Source: WHSV01 sp050693975 (lineage in GTDB: Bacteria; Actinomycetota; CADDZG01; WHSQ01). Taken from it: 45,173 nt of DNA. The notes under the pieces are model-generated. The model was given only the letters and a program-made list of their open reading frames with translations, made no database searches and was not told where the DNA came from. This document shows positions 39,996 through 45,173 of this stretch, in pieces. The position numbers were made by a program, and so were the translations under genes. Location of the stretch: NCBI GenBank assembly GCA_050693975.1, contig JBOGWV010000180.1:1-45173 (forward strand). Direction: 5' to 3'. Within the stretch, counting starts at the first letter, position 1; each line of letters opens with the position of its first letter.

Positions 39996-41618
39996 ATGGC
40001 TCTGCGCATCAAGAGGAACGGGTCGGTGGCCGGCATCACGTATGCCCATCCCTGGGCGTTCGTCCTGGGGATCGTGATGGTGACCGTGGGCGTAATCCTG
40101 CATCTTCCGATGTATATCGGCGGCCGCGACATGGGCTACGTGCTGAAGGGCATGAGCATGGACGGGCCGATGGTCGCGGGTATGGCCCTCATCCTAGCCG
40201 GTTTGGCATTCACCTTCTACGGCATCTACCCAAAGGGTAAGCACGGAGGATCAACCGCAAGGCTCCGCATTCGGGCTCTCGACGACGCTCCCCTGAAGCC
40301 CGCCCACGTTGGCCTTCTGCTGGTCATGGCGGCGGCCGTCACCATCGATGTCATGAAGCCGACGACGCTGGCGTTCGTCGTCCCCGGCATGGCCGCGGAA
40401 TACGGGCTCAAGTCACCCATCAACCCGACCGGGGACATCCCCGTTGCGGTTCTGCCGCTCGTGGGAATCGTCGGGACCGTAATCGGCTCGTTCACCTGGG
40501 GATGGCTCGGCGACAGGATCGGCCGCAGGGCCTCAATCCTGCTTGCCGGCGTGTTATTCATCGCTACCGCCGTGTGCGGGGCGATGCCGGAGTTCAGTTG
40601 GAACCTGGTCATGTGCTTCCTCATGGGCATCGGCGTCGGAGGCATGCTTCCTATTGCCTTCGCTCTGATCTCCGAGACGATTCCCGCCCGGCATCGAGGT
40701 TGGATCCTTGTGTTGATCGGAGGCGACGTGGCCGGCGCCTACGTCATCACAAGCTGGCTGGCCTCCTCGCTCGTGCCGGAGTACAGCTGGCGCATCCTGT
40801 GGCTGATCGGGCTTCCGACCGGAGTGCTGCTGATTCTGCTCAACCGGTGGATCCCGGAATCGCCTCGTTTCCTGCTGGCCACAGGTCAAGACGAGGAGGC
40901 CCGGCGGGTCATGGAACGTTATGGAGCGGTCGCAATTGAGACCGGCCCTTCGGAGCTCGAGGTCGAGGAGAACGTCAAGAGCACTTTCGTGCAGCTGCTG
41001 AGGGCACCGTTCGTGGGACTCACGGGCGTGATGATCCTCCTCGCGCTCGGGGTGGGCCTGGTGTCCTTCGGCTTCCAGCTGTGGATTCCATCAAACCTGC
41101 AAGAGCTCGGTTTCACGGAGGTCACGGCAGACAGAATCCTGAGAGATTCCGCTCTCATAGGCTTCCCACTCAATTTCCTCGTGGCCTGGATGTATGGCTT
41201 CTGGAGCAGCAAGAAGACGATCATGGTCCTCTGTGGGGTGACTGCGCTGTCTCTAATTGGTTTCGTCATCGTCGGAGATGGCGTGGCCGACAACCGGCCA
41301 CTGCTTTCCGCCCTCCTTATCGCACCGATCTGGGGGATCAGCTCGGTCGTCGCGGTTCTGTTCGCGTACAGCTCCGAGATCTATCCGACGAGGATCCGCG
41401 CCCGCGGTGCAGGGCTGGCAGCCGGCGCGAGCAAGTTCGGCGGAGTACTCATCATTGCCCTAGTGGTCGCTGCGGTCGCGCCTCCCAGCATCGCCATCAC
41501 CGCTCTGATAGGAGCCATACCTCTGGCCCTAGCACTGCTGGCGGTGCTGGTGTTCGGGGTAGAGACGCGCAGCCGGCCCCTTGAGGAGATCACTGCAGAG
41601 GAACTGGCGACGGTTTAA
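39996..41618 (+). CDS. MFS transporter (sugar-porter/AAHS-like) with two extra N-terminal helices
   Basis: A 540-residue membrane transporter. I take ATG 39996 (AGGAGTAAGG upstream). Two additional helices (about 20-80; FVLGIVMVTVGVILHLPMYI and MALILAGLAFTFYGIY) precede a standard 12-helix MFS core. The loop 2-3 motif is GWLGDRIGRRAS, and the helix 6-7 region is RWIPESPRFLLATGQDEEA, as in the sugar-porter and aromatic-acid:H+ symporter branches. SSEIYPTRIRARGAGLAAGA is near helix 10. Substrates may be organic acids or a small-molecule product. The halogenase gene begins 26 bp downstream, so export of a halogenated acid or uptake of a precursor is possible. Confidence 0.88.
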   Translation: MALRIKRNGSVAGITYAHPWAFVLGIVMVTVGVILHLPMYIGGRDMGYVLKGMSMDGPMVAGMALILAGLAFTFYGIYPKGKHGGSTARLRIRALDDAPLKPAHVGLLLVMAAAVTIDVMKPTTLAFVVPGMAAEYGLKSPINPTGDIPVAVLPLVGIVGTVIGSFTWGWLGDRIGRRASILLAGVLFIATAVCGAMPEFSWNLVMCFLMGIGVGGMLPIAFALISETIPARHRGWILVLIGGDVAGAYVITSWLASSLVPEYSWRILWLIGLPTGVLLILLNRWIPESPRFLLATGQDEEARRVMERYGAVAIETGPSELEVEENVKSTFVQLLRAPFVGLTGVMILLALGVGLVSFGFQLWIPSNLQELGFTEVTADRILRDSALIGFPLNFLVAWMYGFWSSKKTIMVLCGVTALSLIGFVIVGDGVADNRPLLSALLIAPIWGISSVVAVLFAYSSEIYPTRIRARGAGLAAGASKFGGVLIIALVVAAVAPPSIAITALIGAIPLALALLAVLVFGVETRSRPLEEITAEELATV

Positions 41619-41644
41619 GGATGGGTGACTTGAGAGCAAAAAGC

Positions 41645-42958
41645 ATGGCCGAAACTCGATACGACGCGGACGTCATCATCATCGGCGGCGGACCCGCTGG
41701 CTCGGTGCTCGCCTGCCTGCTGGCCCAGGCCGGTTACCGGGCGTTGGTGCTCGAGAAAGACATCCATCCCAGGGACCACGTCGGTGAGTCGATCACGCCC
41801 TCGACCAACCCCATCTTCAAACGCATCGGTTTCTTAGAGAAGATGGAGGATGCGGCGTTCGTTCACAAGCCGGGAGCCTGCTGGACGGCGCCGCGCGCGC
41901 CAGTGGGGAAATTCATCTCCATCGCTCTTGGGGAGTTCCCACCGCCAGATGCGACCCAACTCTACACCTACAACGTCGAGCGCGACGTCTTCGACGCGAT
42001 GCTGATCCGGCACGCGCACGAGCAGGGCGCCGAAGTATTCCAGGGCGTCCAGGCGACGACCGTTCTCTTCGACGGCGACCGCGCAGTTGGAGTACGAGCC
42101 AAGGTCACCGAAGGATGGGAACGGGACCTATTCGCCCGAGTCGTGATCGACGCGTCGGGACGCCGTTGTCTCCTCGCCAACCAGCTAGGGCTCCGGCACA
42201 AGGATCCGCTTTTCCGCCAGTTCGGCATCTACTCGTGGTTCACCAACGTCGAGCCCAACCCACCCGGCTACGAGGGTTACTTGTTCCTTCATTTCCTCGG
42301 ACTCGAGCGTGGCTGGGCGTGGCAGATCCCCATGCGCAACGGGGTCACCTCCGTCGGGGTCGTTACCGACAAGGCCGACTTCAAGAAGTCGGGCCAGACT
42401 CACGAGGCGTTCTTCGCGTCGCTCGTTGAGCGCAACAACTCTCTGCGCCACTACATGCGCGATGCCATCCGCACGCGACCCTGGTGGATCGAGGGCGACT
42501 ACTCCTACAGGGTGGACAGGCTTAGCGGCACGGGGTGGATGCTGATTGGTGACGCGTTGAGGTTTGTCGACCCGATCTTTTCCACCGGCGTCGATGTCGC
42601 CAGCTACTCTGCCTTGTTCGCGTACGAGGCTATCGACAAGACGCTATCCGGCGGCAACGAGGCGGATGCATTCGCCGAGTTCGAGACCCGGGTGGGCGAG
42701 GGCGTCGAGGCATGGTACGAGCTCATCGCCCACTTCTACAAGCTCCAGAATCTATTCACCGCGTTCGCCGTGCGTGAACGCTTCCGCGAGAAGGTTGTAC
42801 GCATCCTCCAGGGCAACCTCTACGTGCCGGAGTCCCTGCAGCGAGCCAAGGAGATGATCGCAGAGATGGATCGCTCCTACGAGATGATCATGGCCGACGA
42901 GAACAACCTCCTGAGGCCGGGGGCACTGGATCCGAATCGAGCGGCCGCGGTTCGCTGA
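41645..42958 (+). CDS. PltA-like flavin-dependent halogenase, copy 2
   Basis: A 437-residue FAD enzyme close to the PltA/Clo-hal/Bmp2 pyrrole-halogenase group. FAD motif: VIIIGGGPAGSVLACLLAQAG. EKDIHPRDHVGESITPSTNP follows; a candidate catalytic Lys is K89 (APVGKFISI); the halogenase signature is W224-A-W-Q-I-P229; the second FAD motif is IGDALRFVDPIFSTGVDVA. The segment RQFGIYSWFTNV matches the PltA 'N-Q-F-A-I-H-S-W-F' region. I chose ATG 41645, which aligns with the other halogenase's N-terminus and has GAGAG upstream, over ATG 41621. It lacks the zinc ribbon of copy 1. Its partner gene is an MFS transporter. The substrate is inferred to be the pyrrolyl group on the carrier protein at 26214. 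Confidence 0.9.
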   Translation: MAETRYDADVIIIGGGPAGSVLACLLAQAGYRALVLEKDIHPRDHVGESITPSTNPIFKRIGFLEKMEDAAFVHKPGACWTAPRAPVGKFISIALGEFPPPDATQLYTYNVERDVFDAMLIRHAHEQGAEVFQGVQATTVLFDGDRAVGVRAKVTEGWERDLFARVVIDASGRRCLLANQLGLRHKDPLFRQFGIYSWFTNVEPNPPGYEGYLFLHFLGLERGWAWQIPMRNGVTSVGVVTDKADFKKSGQTHEAFFASLVERNNSLRHYMRDAIRTRPWWIEGDYSYRVDRLSGTGWMLIGDALRFVDPIFSTGVDVASYSALFAYEAIDKTLSGGNEADAFAEFETRVGEGVEAWYELIAHFYKLQNLFTAFAVRERFREKVVRILQGNLYVPESLQRAKEMIAEMDRSYEMIMADENNLLRPGALDPNRAAAVR

Positions 42959-42966
42959 CGAACCTC

Positions 42967-42985
42967 ACCCTTCGCGGTAAAGGGT
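42967..42985. terminator. Weak hairpin between convergent genes
   Basis: ACCCTT and AAGGGT form a 6-bp stem with a 7-nt loop, without a T tract, in the 31-bp gap between the halogenase (+) and arsenate reductase-like (-) genes. Confidence 0.35.
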
Positions 42986-42989
42986 CGCG

Positions 42990-43475
42990 TCACGGTGCCG
43001 CGGGGACCAGCTCTTCCAACAACTCTCGGACGCGGCGGTCGATCTCGTCGCGGATGCTACGGACATGCTCGATCGGCTTGCCGGCAGGGTCCTCGAGCTC
43101 CCAGTCCAGATACCTCTTGCCGGGATAGACCCGACAGGCGTCGCCGCAGCCCATCGTGATCACGACATCTGCGGCGCGGACGACTTCGTCCGTCAAAGGC
43201 TTGGGGAACTCCTTCGAGAGGTCGAGTCCGACCTCCTCCATGGCCGTGTTGACGTTGGGGTGGATTTCACTCGCGGGGGTGCTCCCGGCCGAACGGACAT
43301 GGACTCTTCCCTCGGCGTGCTTGTCGAGTAGCGCCGCCGCCATCTGCGAACGCCCGGCATTGTGGACGCAGACGAACAGAACTTCGGGTACTTCCTTCAA
43401 GATGACTCCCTCGTTGCCGTCGGTCGCCCAGGAGAGCTTATCTATGATCCGGGCAAACTTGGCATTCGACCTCAT
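42990..43475 (-). CDS. arsC: Arsenate reductase-like / low-molecular-weight tyrosine phosphatase
   Basis: A LMW-PTP-fold protein of about 161 residues. The P-loop is VLFVCVHNAGRSQMAAALL (Cys-x5-Arg-Ser), followed by SAGSTPASEIHPNV, LSKEFPKPLTDEVVRAADVV and the MGCGDACRVYPGKRYLDW region, whose two additional Cys residues fit a thioredoxin- or mycothiol-coupled ArsC mechanism. It ends with RDEIDRRVRELLEEL. Actinobacterial ArsC proteins have this pattern. The open frame extends to 43586, overlapping the divergent reductase gene, so I prefer the internal ATG 43475; ATG 43502 is an alternative. No arsR or arsenite exporter is adjacent. Confidence 0.88.
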   Translation of the reverse strand: MRSNAKFARIIDKLSWATDGNEGVILKEVPEVLFVCVHNAGRSQMAAALLDKHAEGRVHVRSAGSTPASEIHPNVNTAMEEVGLDLSKEFPKPLTDEVVRAADVVITMGCGDACRVYPGKRYLDWELEDPAGKPIEHVRSIRDEIDRRVRELLEELVPAAP

Positions 43476-43554
43476 GGCATGGCGCAGCCATAATCGCCTC
43501 ATTACCGAGCCGATCGCACCAAGCTCCACCAACAGAAGGAAAGGAACACCAGCC

Positions 43555-44187
43555 ATGTCACTCACCCGCGTCCACAACTTCGCCATCTCACTCGATGGCT
43601 TCGGTACCGGTGAGGGTCAGAGCGCCGACGCTCATTTCGGTCACGCCGGGGACAGGCTGCACGAATGGATGTTCAACACCCGGTGGTGGGGGCCCGGCGG
43701 TAGCGGCGGCGTCGACGACGCCTTCACCAAGCAGCACGATCCGGGGATCGGCGTCGAAATCATGGGTGCCGGGAAGTTCGGCCACCCCGGATGGCACGAG
43801 GACCCGCAGTGGAAGGGCGCGTGGGGTCCCAACCCGCCGTTCCACACACCGGTCTTCGTCCTCACCCATCACACGCGCCCCTCGATCGAGATGGAGGGCG
43901 GCACGACCTTCCACTTCATCGACGCCTCACCTGCCGAGGCGCTCGAGACCGCCCGGGGGGCCGCCGGCGGCCAGGACGTACGCATCGGCGGGGGTCCCAC
44001 CATGCTCCGCGACTTCCTTGCTGCCGGGCTCATCGACCACATGCACATCGTGGTGGTCCCGATCCTGCTCGGCCGAGGCATGCGCCTCTGGGACGGACTA
44101 GAGGGCCTCGAGAAGGACTACCAGGTCGAGGCCACCTCCTCGCCCAGCGGAGTCACGCACGTGACGTTCACCCGTACCGGTCTCTGA
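43555..44187 (+). CDS. Dihydrofolate reductase / RibD C-terminal family protein
   Basis: A 210-residue protein of the RibD_C/DHFR-like reductase fold. It starts VHNFAISLDGFGTGEGQSAD, with the 'S-x-D-G' early signature, includes FVLTHHTRPSIEMEGGTTFH and the NADPH-binding stretch DVRIGGGPTMLRDFLAAGLID, and ends HIVVVPILLGRGMRLWDGL. These proteins are stand-alone NADPH-dependent reductases, often of unknown substrate. ATG 43555 has AAGGAAAGGA upstream; the longer frame to 43156 is antisense to arsC and is rejected. It is divergent from the ArsC-like gene. Confidence 0.88.
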   Translation: MSLTRVHNFAISLDGFGTGEGQSADAHFGHAGDRLHEWMFNTRWWGPGGSGGVDDAFTKQHDPGIGVEIMGAGKFGHPGWHEDPQWKGAWGPNPPFHTPVFVLTHHTRPSIEMEGGTTFHFIDASPAEALETARGAAGGQDVRIGGGPTMLRDFLAAGLIDHMHIVVVPILLGRGMRLWDGLEGLEKDYQVEATSSPSGVTHVTFTRTGL

Positions 44188-44196
44188 ACCGCAGCC

Positions 44197-44574
44197 CTAC
44201 TCTTTGATCTGCATGATTGCCAGCGCGTTCGCTCCGGGATCCACTATCCATGCAATCCATGCGAAACCCAGGTCGGCGATTCCATCCTCGGTCTTCAACC
44301 CAGGCATGTCGTACTCCTCGACGGTGACGCCGCGTGATCGGAGTTCCGCAACCTCAGCGCGCACATCCGGCACGTCCCACCCTGCCTGAGTCTGTGAGTC
44401 TGCGGTACCGATGGTGCTCTTGGTCACGTCCAGGTGAGTTCCGCCGCACCGGAAGACAATGGCCTCTTCGCTCTCATTCAGAATCTCAAGGCCGATCTGC
44501 TCGTGATAAAAGCGCTTCGTTTCGGCGAGGTCTTTGGACAGCAGCACCGGATGGATAGGACTATCTCCAAGCAC
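44197..44574 (-). CDS. VOC/glyoxalase-family protein
   Basis: A 125-residue single-module vicinal-oxygen-chelate protein: HPVLLSKDLAETKRFYHEQI at the start, EAIVFRCGGTHLDVT in the middle, VPDVRAEVAELRSRGVTVEE, then GFAWIAWIVDPGANALAIMQ at the end. The family includes glyoxalases, dioxygenases and resistance proteins that work as dimers. Metal ligands are partly conserved (His8, a late Asp/Asn). The specific substrate is unknown. It converges with the reductase gene, with 9 bp between stop codons. Confidence 0.85.
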   Translation of the reverse strand: MLGDSPIHPVLLSKDLAETKRFYHEQIGLEILNESEEAIVFRCGGTHLDVTKSTIGTADSQTQAGWDVPDVRAEVAELRSRGVTVEEYDMPGLKTEDGIADLGFAWIAWIVDPGANALAIMQIKE

Positions 44575-44640
44575 AGTCTCCTCCTACACGCTCGGCCTAC
44601 GCTGACTACGAGGACAGCGTCGCACACGTCCGTCGACCCG

Positions 44641-44814
44641 CTAGCCGATCTGCTCCGCTAGCTCGATGATGATTCCTTCCCGGCCGCGGATGTAGCAGAG
44701 CCGGTAGCTGTCCTCGAAGCGCTCCAGCTCGCCGACGAGCTCGACGAAGAACTCCCTCGCGGCTGCGAGGTCGTCAACCACGATGCCGACGTGCTCCATC
44801 CGAAAGAGAGTCAT
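44641..44814 (-). pseudogene. Internally deleted VOC-family gene remnant (57 codons)
   Basis: The open frame encodes 57 residues. The first 26 (MEHVGIVVDDLAAAREFFVE) are a normal VOC N-terminus and the last 31 (GELERFEDSYRLCYIRGREG, then IIIELAEQIG) are a normal VOC C-terminus, but the roughly 70-90 residues that should separate them are missing. The join is in frame at a GTCGAGCT/CGGCGAGCT-like short repeat, which suggests deletion by microhomology. The product is probably non-functional. It lies 58 bp from a tRNA fragment. Confidence 0.7.
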
Positions 44815-44871
44815 GTTTTCGATGGTAGCGAACGAGTTCCGGCCGCAGGCCCGGCCCTTTTCGGATCTCTC

Positions 44872-44914
44872 TGGTGGGGCGTACTGGGATTGAACCAGCG
44901 ACCCCTTGCTTGTC
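44872..44914 (-). other. 3' fragment of a tRNA gene (probably tRNA-Val GAC), candidate attachment-site scar
   Basis: Read on the minus strand, this 43-nt stretch contains the anticodon GAC, the 3' anticodon arm GCAAG, a variable loop GGGTC, a T arm GCTGG-TTCAATC-CCAGT, the acceptor strand ACGCCCC, discriminator A and CCA. No 5' half is present: U33 is replaced and similarity stops exactly in the anticodon loop, and GGGGCGT, the expected acceptor partner, is absent upstream. That break point is typical of integrase attachment sites. Geometry predicts the element and an intact tRNA to the right of the window. Confidence 0.6.
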
Positions 44915-45037
44915 GACTATCGCACCCTAAGCGCTGTGCTCACCGGCATAAACGCAGGTAATCGGCGAACGAAAGAGGCGAAGTTATGAGGTCAGATCAT
45001 CATGTTCAAAGGACCTGATGCAGAGCCCTTCGTTCCT

Positions 45038-45173
45038 TCAACCCCAGAACTTGCTGGTCACTCGTCCGTTCATGTAGTCGAAGGAGACGAAGCCGAAACC
45101 GCTAGTGCAAGGCCGGTACTCTCGGGACTCATAGGTCCCGGCCGATCGGTGGTTTGTGCTTTCAGGAGCGTCG
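45038..45173 (-). CDS. Possible C-terminal end of an unidentified protein
   Basis: An open frame enters from the right edge and ends at a TGA at 45038-45040, giving at least 44 residues (for example GFGFVSFDYMNGRVTSKFWG at the end). The composition is not the Arg-rich shadow type, but there is no homologue I recognise and no start in view. It would lie inside the element predicted from the tRNA fragment. This is a tentative call. Confidence 0.25.
   Translation of the reverse strand, partial: DAPESTNHRSAGTYESREYRPCTSGFGFVSFDYMNGRVTSKFWG

Noticed and set aside
43156..44187. 343-codon reading of the reductase gene
   Set aside because: The first 133 codons are antisense to the ArsC-like gene, and the family's true start is ATG 43555 with a good ribosome-binding site.
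44872..44960. Complete tRNA gene
   Set aside because: Only the 3' half can be folded. There is no D arm, no 5' acceptor strand (GGGGCGT) and no 5' anticodon stem.
1..45173. CRISPR arrays, insertion sequences, rRNA operon
   Set aside because: No spaced direct repeats, transposase-like proteins or rRNA sequence were found; the only tandem repeat is the 33-bp duplication at 11040.

Overview
The window looks like high-GC chromosomal DNA from an actinomycete-like bacterium, probably Actinomycetota. The evidence is frequent GTG/TTG starts, tightly overlapping ATGA/GTGA/TTGA gene junctions, NarL/LuxR regulators and Tat-type secreted proteins. A closer placement cannot be supported from sequence alone.

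Layout. (1) 1-1505: the tail of a branched-chain amino-acid-type binding protein with a strong terminator, then a Na/Pi-cotransporter-like membrane protein. (2) 1648-23761: a long, almost entirely co-directional exopolysaccharide/glycan locus. It has two NarL-like regulators, a small sigma-region-4-like protein, two nucleotide-sugar dehydrogenases, a membrane CapD/WbpM-type dehydratase, three GT4 glycosyltransferases, a Wzy/O-antigen-ligase-like protein, a GNAT protein, a polysaccharide deacetylase, a PglC-type initiating phosphoglycosyltransferase, an ATP-grasp/HAD pair, an SDR epimerase and a DegT aminotransferase. Woven through it is a peptide-modification-like set: three PqqD-like proteins, an HprK-like kinase, an HprK-like pseudokinase, a nucleotidyltransferase and a Cys-rich Tat-exported protein. 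(3) 23736-28431: an Sfp-type phosphopantetheinyl transferase, divergent from an adenylation enzyme, a free carrier protein, an acyl-CoA-dehydrogenase-like enzyme and a Crp-family regulator. The adenylation pocket read by hand resembles the L-proline code of pyrrole-2-carboxyl-PCP pathways. (4) 28489-33653: small exported and zinc-ribbon proteins, then a leftward operon of a PltA-like flavin halogenase and two CPA2 antiporters. (5) 33944-36947: a second module of Cys-rich Tat protein, HprK-like kinase and lipoyl-like domain, followed by a large secreted protein. (6) 37026-42958: two membrane proteins (one frameshifted), then an MFS transporter paired with a second PltA-like halogenase. (7) 42990-45173: housekeeping/resistance genes, a decayed glyoxalase-family gene and a tRNA 3' fragment that may mark the edge of an integrated element.

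How the genes may work together (inference). PPTase, A enzyme, carrier protein and dehydrogenase would turn L-proline into pyrrolyl-2-carboxyl-S-carrier protein, and one or both halogenases could chlorinate or brominate the pyrrole on the carrier. No ketosynthase, thioesterase or NRPS condensation domain is present, so the acyl group may be transferred to another acceptor. The adjacent glycan locus, with an aminotransferase and a GNAT-like enzyme, makes a sugar acceptor conceivable. The Crp-like protein keeps the R-E-x3-R recognition residues that read GTGA, and a perfect GTGA-N6-TCAC palindrome lies between the first halogenase operon and the second HprK/Tat-peptide module. This ties the two novel-looking systems together.
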